From positions 2,046,001 to 2,110,000 of the forward strand of contig NZ_CP186540.1 of assembly GCF_049389645.1 (NCBI RefSeq): DNA of 64,000 bases. The letters run 5' to 3'. The DNA is from Alkalibacterium sp049389645 (GTDB taxonomy: Bacteria > Bacillota > Bacilli > Lactobacillales > Carnobacteriaceae_A). The notes beneath the pieces are model-generated. The model was not told the origin of the DNA. It did not search any database and was given only the letters and a program-made list of their open reading frames with translations. Of this stretch, positions 1-8,278 are shown one piece after another. The position numbers were made by a program, and so were the translations under genes. Every line of letters begins with the position of its first letter. The first letter of the stretch is position 1.

Positions 1-1
1 G

Positions 2-361
2 TATCATGCCCACGGTGCACCAGCTTATGATACAGAAAACAGACCACTGCAAAATGATAACGGAACGATCGCGCCGACTGCAGCCTTGAGTTCGATCGTG
101 TTCACACCGGAAGACTCGTTGAATGCGCTGGAACACTTTTATACCAATATACCCGAGCTGTGGAGCGAGTATGGTTTCTTGGACTCTTTCAACGCAGAAA
201 TCGGGAGGTTATGGGTCGCGGACCGCGTCATCGGCATCGATAAAGGTGCAACACTGCTGATGGCTGAAAATTATCAGACAGGCCTGATCTGGGATCTTTA
301 TATGCAGAACAATTATGTCAAAGCAGCTACCGATAAATTGAAGTGGACTAAAGCAAAATAA
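2..361 (+). CDS. Glycoamylase-like glycoside hydrolase, C-terminal fragment
   Basis: This is the 3' end of a gene that begins before the window; the reading frame is open from base 2 to the stop at 359-361. The visible 119 residues contain a pattern typical of the end of glycoamylase-like (GH144/DUF3131-related) catalytic domains: 'FYTNIPELWSEYGFLDSFN', then 'WVADRVIGIDKGATLLMAENYQTGLIW'. The same pattern, more diverged, closes the lipoprotein at 3428-4726, so the two are probably paralogues on either side of the LacI-GH13 pair. Members act on beta-glucans or related glycans, but the substrate cannot be deduced from this fragment. A TTG at base 86 could be read as a start, but the frame continues upstream with family-like sequence. 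A hairpin terminator follows directly. Confidence 0.72.
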   Translation, partial: YHAHGAPAYDTENRPLQNDNGTIAPTAALSSIVFTPEDSLNALEHFYTNIPELWSEYGFLDSFNAEIGRLWVADRVIGIDKGATLLMAENYQTGLIWDLYMQNNYVKAATDKLKWTKAK

Positions 362-388
362 GTTTACATACAAGCGAAAGGGTAAAAA

Positions 389-425
389 AACACTTAGTAG
401 AGCTCACTTTACTGAGTGTTTTTTA
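389..425 (+). terminator. Intrinsic terminator after the glycoamylase-like gene
   Basis: An 11-bp stem (389-399 with 410-420, one G-T pair) with a 10-nt loop is followed by a run of T. It lies 28 bp after the stop codon and separates this gene from the LacI gene. Confidence 0.8.
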
Positions 426-687
426 TTGGTTTGAGTATGAGCGAACGGTGCTTGTTTAGCTGCGGATCAGTAATGTAGCTTTACTAAAAACAGCTGATTT
501 GGACTGTCGGGTTTGCCTGGTTTGCCATAAACTCTTACACCCAAACAGCGACGGAATCGCCGAGCAGGGGACGAGTTGCTGGTATCTGCATATTGAGGGG
601 CATATACAAAGGCATGTCAAAAAAAAGTGTATAGCGTCGTTTGGCGTAATAGTTTTGGAAGGGCTCAAAAAGAACAGCCGCAAGGAT
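426..687. other. Intergenic stretch with no recognised gene
   Basis: Between the terminator at 389-425 and the promoter at 688-716 I see only short overlapping open frames on both strands. None has a ribosome binding site or a recognisable product. No repeat from the other intergenic families occurs here. Confidence 0.5.
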
Positions 688-716
688 TTTAACTAGAGGT
701 TAAAAAAGTGTATAAT
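688..716 (+). promoter_or_regulatory. Putative sigma-A promoter of the LacI-GH13 operon
   Basis: A perfect TATAAT lies at 711-716 with a weak -35 (TTTAAC, 688-693) 17 nt upstream. The GTG start at 750 lies 33 bp downstream. Confidence 0.5.
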
Positions 717-749
717 CGAAGTATTAAACAATGAAAGTAGGTTAGCATA

Positions 750-1694
750 GTGGTAGGTATAAGAGATATCGCAGAAAAAGCAAATGTTGCCATTTCGACC
801 GTTTCATATGCGTTGAATGGGAATCCCCGGGTGAGCGAAGCGACAAGAGCAAGAATCTTGGCGATCGCAGATGAAATGAATTACATCCCTAATTTGGCCG
901 GTCAAAACCTGAGAAGACAGAAAACAGATATTATTGCTGTCTACCTATCTTCTTATCAAGGGACGTTTTACGGCGAACTGCTGGAAGGAATGCATCAGAA
1001 AGCGGTGGAACTGGGACTGGAGCTGATCGTCTGCTCGGGTAAACGGTCCCGCTTATTTTTACCACAGCGATTGATCGACGGCATCCTGGTACTGGATGTG
1101 ACGTATGAAAACGAGGAATTATTGAAATATGCCGATCTCAGTTATCCGATCGTCGTCCTCGATAGACAGTTGCCTCACGAACAGATACGATCCGTTTTAC
1201 TCGACAACAAAGCAGGATCAAAAAAAGCGGTGCAGTCGCTCGTTGTTGGTGAAGAGATCGATAAGCTCTATATCATTTCCGGACCGGTACTTAATCACGA
1301 TAGTTCAGAGCGTACAGAGGTGGCAGTTGAAGTTGCAAAAGCCAACAACGTTGAATATGAAATCATCGAAGGGGATTTCACTGAAGCATCCGGTTATCTG
1401 GCAGGAGAAAAAATGGACCTTGAACCGGAATTGAAATACGGTATCTTTGCCTTGAACGATGAAATGGCACTGGGGATACACAATTACTTGAGAAAAAATG
1501 TCTATCATATCGGTAAAGATATTTTCATTAGAGGCTTCGATAAAAACCAGGTTACTCAATATCTGGTACCCCCCATTAAAAGTGTGTCGTATTCAAAACA
1601 TAACTGGGGAGCTATGGCGGTAGAGTCACTTCAAAAAATGATAAAAAAAGAAGAAGTAGAAAACAAAACAGTATCGACTTATTTTGAAAATTAA
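750..1694 (+). CDS. LacI/GalR-family transcriptional regulator
   Basis: The protein has 314 residues. Residues 3-22 form the LacI helix-turn-helix (IRDIAEKANVAISTVSYALN), followed by the hinge region and a periplasmic-binding-protein-like effector domain. The start is GTG at 750, directly before the HTH as usual for the family. It is followed 18 bp later by a GH13 alpha-glucosidase, with which it is probably co-transcribed, so it most likely senses an alpha-glucoside or its breakdown product. It is slightly shorter than most LacI proteins (about 330). A palindromic operator of the right type lies before the lipoprotein gene whose promoter is near 4800 and could be a target, but that link is inference. 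Confidence 0.9.
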   Translation: MVGIRDIAEKANVAISTVSYALNGNPRVSEATRARILAIADEMNYIPNLAGQNLRRQKTDIIAVYLSSYQGTFYGELLEGMHQKAVELGLELIVCSGKRSRLFLPQRLIDGILVLDVTYENEELLKYADLSYPIVVLDRQLPHEQIRSVLLDNKAGSKKAVQSLVVGEEIDKLYIISGPVLNHDSSERTEVAVEVAKANNVEYEIIEGDFTEASGYLAGEKMDLEPELKYGIFALNDEMALGIHNYLRKNVYHIGKDIFIRGFDKNQVTQYLVPPIKSVSYSKHNWGAMAVESLQKMIKKEEVENKTVSTYFEN

Positions 1695-1712
1695 ACTTAA
1701 AGGAGTTACAAC

Positions 1713-3335
1713 ATGGCTTGGTGGAAAAACGCAGTAATGTATCAAATTTATCCTAGAAGTTTTCAGGATTCCAATGGAGATGGCATCGGCGATATCCCGG
1801 GCATCATCAGCCGGCTGGATCATCTACAGAAGTTAGGTGTCACGGGGATCTGGTTGAGTCCAGTGTACCAGTCACCTAATGATGACAATGGTTATGATAT
1901 CAGTGATTACCGTGCGATTCATCCCGATTTTGGCACAATGAATGACATGGATAAATTGATAGACGAAGCAAAAAAACGTGACATCCGTATCATAATGGAT
2001 CTGGTCGTCAATCACACGTCAGACGAACATCAGTGGTTCGAAGAGTCTTTAAAAGGTAAAGAAAATAAATACAGAGATCATTACATCTGGAGAGATCCCG
2101 TCAACGGGAAAGAACCCAACGAATTAGTTTCCGTGTTCAGCGGGTCTGCCTGGGAATTTGATGAAGCGTCGGGTCAATATTACCTGCATTTATTCAGCAA
2201 AAAACAGCCGGACTTGAACTGGGAAAATCCAAAGGTAAGAGAAGATATTTATGAGATGATGAATTTCTGGCTGGATAAAGGCATCGGTGGTTTCCGCATG
2301 GATGTGATCGACTTGATCGGAAAATTGCCGGATCAGATGATCACAGGCAACGGCCCTAAACTGCACGACTATCTGAAAGAGATGCACCGGGAGACATTCG
2401 GTAACTACGACGTCATGACGGTCGGCGAAACCTGGGGAGTGACCCCGGCAACGGCACCTCTTTTTGCGTCACCCGAAAGAAAAGAGCTCTCGATGGTCTT
2501 CCAATTCGAACACTTGACCCTAGATGAGGAACCGGGGACAACCAAATGGGATTTGCTGGACCTCGACTTTTTGAAGCTCAAACAAGTCTTTAAAAAGTGG
2601 CAGACAGAACTGCCTGAAGACACGTGGAACAGTCTGTTCTGGAATAATCACGACACACCCCGCATCGTTTCAAGATGGGGCAATGACGGCAAGCACAGAG
2701 AGAGCAGCGCCAAAATGTTTGCTATCTTACTCCACCTGATGAAGGGGACCCCCTACATTTTCCAGGGAGAAGAAATAGGCATGGTCAATCGACCGATTTC
2801 TGACATTTCGCAAGCAGAAGATATTGAAACCATCAATATCTACCACGAACGCATGGCAAAAGGTCACACACACGACGACGTGATGCGCTCCATCAATGCC
2901 AAGGGCAGAGACAACGCCCGCACCCCGATGCAGTGGGACGGGAGCCGTCATGGCGGATTTACGACCGGAGAACCTTGGCTGGAAGTGAACCCGAATCATA
3001 AAGACCTCAATGTGGCAGGAAACCTGGACCAGTCAGATTCAGTCTTTTATACCTACCAACAGTTGATTCAACTGAGAAAAGATAACCAGCTGGTGATCAA
3101 AGGCGATTTCAACATGCTACTTGAAGACCACCCGCAGCTGTTCATCTATGAGCGCGCATACGAAGGAGAAGTGTGGACCGTCGTCGCCAACTTCAGCGAC
3201 GAACCGTGTGAAGCAGCAATTCACGGCAAAGAAGAGGACCAGACGGTTGTTCTTTCTTCAACAAATAAAAATTCGTACGATTTGACCGAACTGAAATTGG
3301 AACCTTTCGAAACATTTGTAGTGAAAAGAAAGTGA
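1713..3335 (+). CDS. GH13 alpha-glucosidase (oligo-1,6-glucosidase type)
   Basis: The 540-residue length matches cytoplasmic GH13_31 enzymes that release glucose from isomalto-oligosaccharides or related alpha-glucosides. Visible motifs are the N-terminal 'YQIYPRSFQDSNGDGIGD', 'DLVVNHTSDEH', the nucleophile D197 in 'GFRMDVIDL', the acid/base E239 in 'VGETW', and D314 in 'NNHDTPR'. The residue after the nucleophile is valine (V198), which in characterised enzymes goes with alpha-1,6 rather than alpha-1,4 preference. There is no signal peptide. The start follows 'AAAGGAG' at good spacing, 18 bp after the LacI gene. A dextran glucosidase (DexB) or trehalulose/sucrose-type specificity is possible. 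Confidence 0.9.
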   Translation: MAWWKNAVMYQIYPRSFQDSNGDGIGDIPGIISRLDHLQKLGVTGIWLSPVYQSPNDDNGYDISDYRAIHPDFGTMNDMDKLIDEAKKRDIRIIMDLVVNHTSDEHQWFEESLKGKENKYRDHYIWRDPVNGKEPNELVSVFSGSAWEFDEASGQYYLHLFSKKQPDLNWENPKVREDIYEMMNFWLDKGIGGFRMDVIDLIGKLPDQMITGNGPKLHDYLKEMHRETFGNYDVMTVGETWGVTPATAPLFASPERKELSMVFQFEHLTLDEEPGTTKWDLLDLDFLKLKQVFKKWQTELPEDTWNSLFWNNHDTPRIVSRWGNDGKHRESSAKMFAILLHLMKGTPYIFQGEEIGMVNRPISDISQAEDIETINIYHERMAKGHTHDDVMRSINAKGRDNARTPMQWDGSRHGGFTTGEPWLEVNPNHKDLNVAGNLDQSDSVFYTYQQLIQLRKDNQLVIKGDFNMLLEDHPQLFIYERAYEGEVWTVVANFSDEPCEAAIHGKEEDQTVVLSSTNKNSYDLTELKLEPFETFVVKRK

Positions 3336-3384
3336 AAAGAGAGGCTGCGGTGAGATGATTTCGTCTCACTGCGGCCTCTCTTTT
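3335..3384. terminator. Bidirectional terminator between GH13 and lipoprotein genes
   Basis: A very strong inverted repeat (AAAAGAGAGGC-type arms) with a short loop ends in TTTT on one strand and AAAA on the other. It separates two convergent genes. Confidence 0.88.
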
Positions 3385-3427
3385 GTCTGTCGATTTGCTT
3401 TAATTTGATCAAGAAAAGGATAAAGTC

Positions 3428-4726
3428 TTATTCGATCAAAAAGTCTTCTTCTATCAATAAGTGTTCCGGCTGACTGCCGATTTCAGTATTATGGAAATGC
3501 TCTCGGATCAGACCGTCATGCAGGTGATTGGCAATCGAAAGCATGATCATGCCCTGATCCAGCGCCAAGTAGGCCTTAGCGATCTCTTCCGTATCCAGAT
3601 TAAGCGTGTCATAGTAGCCATAGTCTCCATACATGTCAAAGTCGTTTAAATACGCAAGATTCGCCATCACGGCCTCGCTGTCATAGTCCAGCGCCAAGAA
3701 ACTGGCGTGCGGGGTGACCGTTGAAAGATCTGCATATCCGGAAATACCCATCACAGGTGCGCCGAATTCTGAATAGCCGTCAGGAAGGGCAGCGGGAGAG
3801 AAGCCCCAAGCAGGCAGGTCATTCATTTCAGCATATTTAATCTGACCCTGTACGTGTCGTGCGTTGTTTAAGCCTAAGCCTTTTTCGGCCAAGCCGATCT
3901 CATCTAGGATAAGAGCCGGCATCAACGCCTCAAACATGCTGCCGCCCCAACTTGGAACATAGGAGATGCCTTCGTACTCATAATGTCCCTGATACAATTC
4001 TTTGTCGCCATAACTGACCATTTCACCGGTCGGGATCTGCGACTGCCAGGTGTCAGTGGGTAAGTTTGTCCGATTGATATTCCACCAGTGTTCTTCCGGC
4101 ACATCACCTTTTCCGATGGCTAAATAACTGGTGATACGCGTTTCGGAATAAAAAGTGCCATAATGGTGCTCAGTCATCTCCTCAGCTTGAACATCATAAC
4201 CCCCTCGGAATAACCCGAAGTCTTCATCATATAAAGTACTGTAATCCATGCCCGCAACCAACTGATCGGTCTGCGTGCTCAAGTCATCAAAATAATCACC
4301 GATGACGATAAAACTTGCAGTCAACCAACCGTTATCGACCATGGAAATGAATTGGCCCCAGTCGGTCATCAGCTCGCCATCATTTATGTAATACCAATTG
4401 TAATACAAACCGTTCCACGTTTCCATCTCTTCCAGTGTATCCAGTGTCACGGCTATTTTTTCCTGACCTTCGTCAGCCGTAATAAAATCCATCTCGACAG
4501 CGGAGACAACACTCAACAGATACATGGCAATATTAGTGGGTGAAGTATGACCGGCTTCTTTCCACGAATCATTGAGATCGACACGGTCCGAAGTCAATCC
4601 TGTTTTTGGATCAGTGAAGTCTTCGAAAAAGGCAAAGGTATCTTCAGCGACCGTTGTCAGTTCTGCCTCAGGTGACTGACAGCCTGCTAAAATAAGTAAA
4701 GATAATCCGGCTAATAGTTTTTTCAA
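3428..4726 (-). CDS. Glycoamylase-like (DUF3131-related) lipoprotein
   Basis: The 432-residue protein begins with a lipoprotein signal (MKKLLAGLSLLILAGC, lipobox cysteine C16), so it should be membrane-anchored outside the cell. The rest resembles glycoamylase-like/DUF3131 proteins with an alpha/alpha barrel: 'SPTNIAMYLLSVVSA', 'LYYNWYY', 'DNGWLTASFIVIGDYF', 'YVPSWGGSMFEALMPALILDE', and a closing 'YGYYDTLNLDTEEIAKAYLALDQGMIMLSIANHL'. This family includes beta-1,2-glucan-acting GH144-type enzymes, but the substrate here is unknown. The start has a good AAGGAGG site on the reverse strand. Two palindromes overlap its promoter, implying tight repression by a LacI-type protein. It is related to the truncated gene at 2-361. 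Confidence 0.8.
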   Translation of the reverse strand: MKKLLAGLSLLILAGCQSPEAELTTVAEDTFAFFEDFTDPKTGLTSDRVDLNDSWKEAGHTSPTNIAMYLLSVVSAVEMDFITADEGQEKIAVTLDTLEEMETWNGLYYNWYYINDGELMTDWGQFISMVDNGWLTASFIVIGDYFDDLSTQTDQLVAGMDYSTLYDEDFGLFRGGYDVQAEEMTEHHYGTFYSETRITSYLAIGKGDVPEEHWWNINRTNLPTDTWQSQIPTGEMVSYGDKELYQGHYEYEGISYVPSWGGSMFEALMPALILDEIGLAEKGLGLNNARHVQGQIKYAEMNDLPAWGFSPAALPDGYSEFGAPVMGISGYADLSTVTPHASFLALDYDSEAVMANLAYLNDFDMYGDYGYYDTLNLDTEEIAKAYLALDQGMIMLSIANHLHDGLIREHFHNTEIGSQPEHLLIEEDFLIE

Positions 4727-4773
4727 AAAAGTTCCTCCTTGGTTTGTGTTTAGTTCGTGATTTGTTTATGGAT

Positions 4774-4793
4774 TTGTTGAAACGTTTCGACAA
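4774..4793 (-). promoter_or_regulatory. LacI-type palindromic operator downstream of the lipoprotein promoter
   Basis: TTGTTGAAACGTTTCGACAA is a 20-bp near-perfect palindrome centred on CG, the hallmark of LacI/GalR-family operators. It lies directly downstream of the reverse-strand -10 box, where bound repressor would block transcription. Confidence 0.65.
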
Positions 4794-4798
4794 CTCTT

Positions 4799-4837
4799 AT
4801 TATATACAAAACCTAAGTATAAATAAAGCGCTTTATT
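4799..4837 (-). promoter_or_regulatory. Putative promoter with overlapping AAAGCGCTTT operator
   Basis: On the reverse strand TATAAT lies at 4804-4799. The poor -35 hexamer (TTTATT, 4827-4822, 17-nt spacing) sits inside the perfect palindrome AATAAAGCGCTTTATT (4822-4837). The AAGCGCTT core recurs at 27897-27906, 28956-28967 and 29087-29098, so a CcpA- or LacI-type regulator probably binds here. Confidence 0.55.
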
Positions 4838-4919
4838 AATATTTAAACGATATTTAAAAACCAGATGAAAAAGCTAGTCTTCCAAAAATAGTTTGGGTGG
4901 TCTTTCTCTAAAAGGGAAA

Positions 4920-4946
4920 AACCAATTCCCTTTGAGGGAATTGGTT
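4920..4946 (-). terminator. Strong hairpin, terminator on the reverse strand
   Basis: A perfect 12-bp stem with a 3-nt loop is followed on the reverse strand by five T. It would end any reverse-strand transcript that runs through the 51-bp repeat array on its right. On the forward strand there is no good T-run. Confidence 0.6.
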
Positions 4947-5057
4947 TCATTTAAAATCATTGAAGGTAGTGTCATAAAAACAATAATGTGTTTTATTATA
5001 AAAATGCGCTTCAGCCGACGTCTTAGGTTGAACGACAGACTCGGCAGAATTATGCAG

Positions 5058-5567
5058 GTGAGTTCGACATTCCGTACGTAAGAGTGCAGATTCAGAAATG
5101 ATGCTGTGGTGAGTTCGACATTCCGTACGCAAGAGTGCAGATTCAGAAATGATTTTGTGGTGAGTTCGACATTCCGCACGTAAGAGTGCAGATTCAGAAA
5201 TGATTTTGTGGTGAGTTCGACATTCCGCACGCAAGACTGCAGATTCAGAAATGATTCTGTGGTGAGTTCGACATTGCGCACGCAAGAATGCAGATTCAGA
5301 AATAATTTTGTGGTGAGTTCGACATCCCGTACGCAAGAGTGCAGATTCAGAAAAAATTCTGTGGTGAGTTCGACATTCCGCACGCAAGAGTGCAGATTCA
5401 GAAATAGTTTTGTGGTGAGTACGACATTGCGCACGCGAGACTGCAGATTCAGATATGATTCTGTGGTGAGTTCGACATTCCGCACGCAAGACTGCAGATT
5501 CAGAAATAATTCTGTGGTGAGTTCGACATCCCGCACGCAAGAGTGCAGATTCAGAAAAATCCCACGA
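5058..5567. repeat. Ten-copy 51-bp tandem repeat
   Basis: Units begin at 5058, 5109, 5160, 5211, 5262, 5313, 5364, 5415, 5466 and 5517, each opening with GTGAGTTCGACATTCC or a close variant. The spacing is exactly 51 bp throughout. Units differ at a few positions (for example CGTACG/CGCACG and GAGTGC/GACTGC). Because 51 is a multiple of three, open frames run through the whole array on both strands and translate as 17-residue repeats. None has a ribosome binding site or a secretion signal, so I do not call a protein. There are no variable spacers, so it is not a CRISPR array. Confidence 0.95.
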
Positions 5568-5709
5568 CGAGTGGGTCATACCCAAGTAAATACCATGATT
5601 TGAGGTATACTATGGGTGACAGTTGAAGCAGATAGATGACATGACATCTATGACCGCTCACTAAGAGAAACGCCACGACAGGACGAGCTAACAGCAAGGG
5701 GGAATCTCA

Positions 5710-6267
5710 ATGCATCTGGTACCCATCGAACAATTAGAGCGCAAGGACATTAGAAAAATGAAAAGACTCAACAGAGAGGCCTTTCCTAAGGTAGAGAGAA
5801 TCCCTTTTGATAAGCTGGCCGAGGTGTCCAAGTCCGATCAGTTTGATTTTCTGGCCATTAAAGCCGACGAACTGTTCATCGGCTTTTTTCTCATAGCCAA
5901 GAATAAGGGAGACGCGTATCTGATGTTCTTTGCGATAGCCAAACGACACCGAGCAAAAGGATACGGAGGGCCTACACTCATCGCATTACAAGAGTACTAT
6001 CCCAGCAAGCAGATCGTGCTGGATCTTGAAGAAATGGCAGATGATGAACCAAACATAAAGCAACGCGAAGCAAAAAAAGAGTTTTACAAACGTACTGGCT
6101 TTATGGAAACAGGCTACAACATACATTACGCCAACAAGCATTTTGAACTATTATGTAACAAAGAAACGTTCAATAAAGAAAGTTTCAGGACCTTATTGGA
6201 TGAAATCAAAGATATCGTCAATACCATTAAAGCAGAGAAGTTTGAACCTGTTATTACAGAGAAATAA
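5710..6267 (+). CDS. GNAT-family N-acetyltransferase
   Basis: This 185-residue protein has a GNAT fold. Central strands carry 'LFIGFFLIAKNKGDAYLMFFAIAKRHRAKGYGGPTL', where 'RAKGYG' fits the acetyl-CoA pyrophosphate-binding loop (Q/RxxGxG/A), followed by a C-terminal 'FYKRTGF' strand-helix typical of the family. The substrate is unknown. The start follows 'AAGGGGG' at 5697-5703. It is a single-gene unit between the tandem repeat and the terminator at 6279, convergent with the ASCH gene. A TATACT near 5606 may be its promoter. Confidence 0.82.
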   Translation: MHLVPIEQLERKDIRKMKRLNREAFPKVERIPFDKLAEVSKSDQFDFLAIKADELFIGFFLIAKNKGDAYLMFFAIAKRHRAKGYGGPTLIALQEYYPSKQIVLDLEEMADDEPNIKQREAKKEFYKRTGFMETGYNIHYANKHFELLCNKETFNKESFRTLLDEIKDIVNTIKAEKFEPVITEK

Positions 6268-6278
6268 GTCTTATAAAT

Positions 6279-6309
6279 GTAAAAAGCTGCCAACTTGGGC
6301 AGCTTTTAC
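6279..6309. terminator. Bidirectional terminator between GNAT and ASCH genes
   Basis: The stem GTAAAAAGCTGCC/GGCAGCTTTTAC with a short loop has T-runs available in both directions and serves two convergent genes. Confidence 0.85.
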
Positions 6310-6312
6310 TAA

Positions 6313-6663
6313 TTAGTCAGTTTTTTGTTTTCCGATTTCTATCGCAAGGGTCCCCCATTGTTTTTCTTTTTCAGGGGCATAGAGTGCATAGGTCCGTTCC
6401 AACAGGGCCTCAACTGTTTTACCATGTGAACCCAAGTCTCTCGCCGGAATGGTTTCGTACATTTCCTTGAAAGTAGGGAAGGGGGTCAAATTATTGACAC
6501 GTACGGTAACGTCGTCAAATGGATCAGTTAATTTGCTGAAGGTAATGAAATCCCCAACAGACAGCTTGCGTCGTTTTTCATCATTTAAGCGTACTTCAAC
6601 GGTTTTCTTGCCGGAAGCCATTAGTTCAAAAGGACGATCATAAAGTCCCATAAAGTAATGCAT
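6313..6663 (-). CDS. ASCH-domain protein
   Basis: The 116-residue protein matches the ASCH (PUA-like) fold: 'MGLYDRPFELMASGKKTVEVRLNDEKRRKLSVGDFITF' contains the family's GxKtvEvRlnd motif and the 'GD.I.F' turn. ASCH proteins are thought to bind RNA or nucleotides; some hydrolyse N4-acetylcytidine. The precise role here is not known. It lies downstream of the aminopeptidase gene but behind a terminator, so it is probably transcribed separately. Confidence 0.82.
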   Translation of the reverse strand: MHYFMGLYDRPFELMASGKKTVEVRLNDEKRRKLSVGDFITFSKLTDPFDDVTVRVNNLTPFPTFKEMYETIPARDLGSHGKTVEALLERTYALYAPEKEKQWGTLAIEIGKQKTD

Positions 6664-6680
6664 CGAATGTTTCCTCCCAT

Positions 6681-6713
6681 AAAAAATTCCCCTGAAAGCA
6701 ATAGGGGAATTTC
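6681..6713 (-). terminator. Terminator of the aminopeptidase gene
   Basis: The AAATTCCCCT...AGGGGAATTT hairpin is followed on the reverse strand by a run of T. It lies about 40 bp after the stop of the aminopeptidase gene. Confidence 0.8.
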
Positions 6714-6754
6714 ACATCATTAATTTTTTGAATCTTAAATTACTTTTCCTTGTA

Positions 6755-7993
6755 TTAAGCCCAAGCACCTTTACGGAATACGGGTACGCGAGTGCCATCT
6801 TTACGGATTCCGTCGATATCCATTTGGTCTGAACCGATCATGAAGTCAACGTGAACGTCAGAACGGTTTAATCCGGCTTCTTTCAGTTTGTCTTCAGACA
6901 TTTCTGTTCCGCCTTCTAAGTTGAATGCGTAAGCAGAACCCAGTGCCAAATGGTTTGAAGCATTTTCGTCAAATAAGGTGTTGAAGAAGGTCAAACCAGA
7001 CCGTGAGATAGGGGAAGCGTCTGGTACTAAAGCAACTTCACCTAAACGTGCTGCACCTTCGTCCGTTTTGATCAATTCTTTAAGCACGTCTTCGCCTTTT
7101 TCAGCTTTAACGTCAACAACTTTACCATCTTTGAAATGGAATTCCATGCCTTCAATGATGTTACCGGCATAACTTAATGGCTTGGTAGAAACAACCACGC
7201 CGTCGACACGGTTAGCATCAGGTGCGCTGAATACTTCTTCAGTAGGCATGTTAGCCATGAAGCGTTCGCCGCGAGCGTTCAAGCTGCCGGCGCCTTCCCA
7301 ACGGTGACCTACAGGTAATCCGACAGTCAAGTCAGTGCCTAAAGCTGTATAGTGCAGTGAAACGAATTGTTCTTTGTTCAATTCTTCTGCTTTGGATTCT
7401 AAAGTTTTATCTTTGTTTTCCCAAGAGGAGACAGGACTTTCATCGTATAAATGAATGGCTTTAAAAATAGCATCCCACAACGCATCAACACGTTCTTCAG
7501 CAGTGTTCAGTTCAGGGAATACTTTTTCAGCCCATTTTTCACCAGATGCGGCAGCAACGACCCAGCTTACTTTGTTTGACTGAGTGGCTTTACGCATTGC
7601 TGAAAACGCACGGCCATTTGCTTTTTGAGCAGCAGCGATTTTCTTGTTGTCCAGCCCTTTAAGTGAATCAGGGTCAGAAGAACGAACGCTGATACGACTT
7701 GCACCTTTTTCGATGAAATCCAGCGATTCGTCTACTTTATATTCAGGAACAGTAGCAACGACTTCTTCAGGAGCATGTTTGAATGTGGAACGAGTCACTT
7801 GATCGTCCGTCCATTTAACGATAACTTCTTTAGCGCCTTTTTGATAAGCCGCTTCAGTTATTAAACGAGCCAGTGGAGCTTGATCAACGTCAACGCTTAA
7901 TACAACAGTATGCCCATCAGAAACGTTTACACCTGTTGTTACTAACAAGTCAGCGTATTTCTTTAGATTGTCTTCAAAATTCGGTAATACCAT
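6755..7993 (-). CDS. pepS: M29-family aminopeptidase (PepS/AmpS)
   Basis: The 412-residue protein matches thermophilic-aminopeptidase-type M29 metallopeptidases, which remove N-terminal residues from peptides in the cytoplasm with two divalent metals. Visible conserved blocks are 'GNIIEGMEF', 'ARLGEVALVP', 'FDENASNHLALGSAYAF' and 'HVDFMIGSDQMDIDGI', holding the expected Glu, His and Asp ligands. I chose the ATG at 7993 (MVLPNFEDN) because a clear GTAGGAGGAATTATT precedes it; an upstream in-frame ATG at 8038 would add 15 residues without family support. Monocistronic, with its own terminator. Confidence 0.92.
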   Translation of the reverse strand: MVLPNFEDNLKKYADLLVTTGVNVSDGHTVVLSVDVDQAPLARLITEAAYQKGAKEVIVKWTDDQVTRSTFKHAPEEVVATVPEYKVDESLDFIEKGASRISVRSSDPDSLKGLDNKKIAAAQKANGRAFSAMRKATQSNKVSWVVAAASGEKWAEKVFPELNTAEERVDALWDAIFKAIHLYDESPVSSWENKDKTLESKAEELNKEQFVSLHYTALGTDLTVGLPVGHRWEGAGSLNARGERFMANMPTEEVFSAPDANRVDGVVVSTKPLSYAGNIIEGMEFHFKDGKVVDVKAEKGEDVLKELIKTDEGAARLGEVALVPDASPISRSGLTFFNTLFDENASNHLALGSAYAFNLEGGTEMSEDKLKEAGLNRSDVHVDFMIGSDQMDIDGIRKDGTRVPVFRKGAWA

Positions 7994-8278
7994 AATAATT
8001 CCTCCTACATTTTTTACATTACTATATAATATTAGCACAGATGACAGGATGTCACAATCTAAAAATGATTGCCACCGGTATTTAATATAAATCTGATTGG
8101 TCGGATTATTTTAACAGGTTTGTCTGACGAAAAACAAAAGGCGTCCGACTACTTATGATAAATTAATTATATTTTTAAACTGGTTTAAAAGCCTTTAACC
8201 ATAATGTTCAATATGTTATACTTGTAATCATTATAGGGTATTAGAGGTTAAAATTTTATTAATAAGGGAGTGAAGAAG

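Noticed and set aside
456..696. Two overlapping small proteins on opposite strands before the LacI gene
   Set aside because: No ribosome binding site, no family resemblance, and they overlap each other on opposite strands.
5058..5567. CRISPR array
   Set aside because: The entire 51-bp unit is conserved with no variable spacers, and no cas genes are nearby.
4874..5585. Proteins of about 130-220 residues with 17-residue repeats encoded through the tandem array
   Set aside because: Frames are open on both strands only because 51 is a multiple of three. None has a ribosome site, signal peptide or plausible start.
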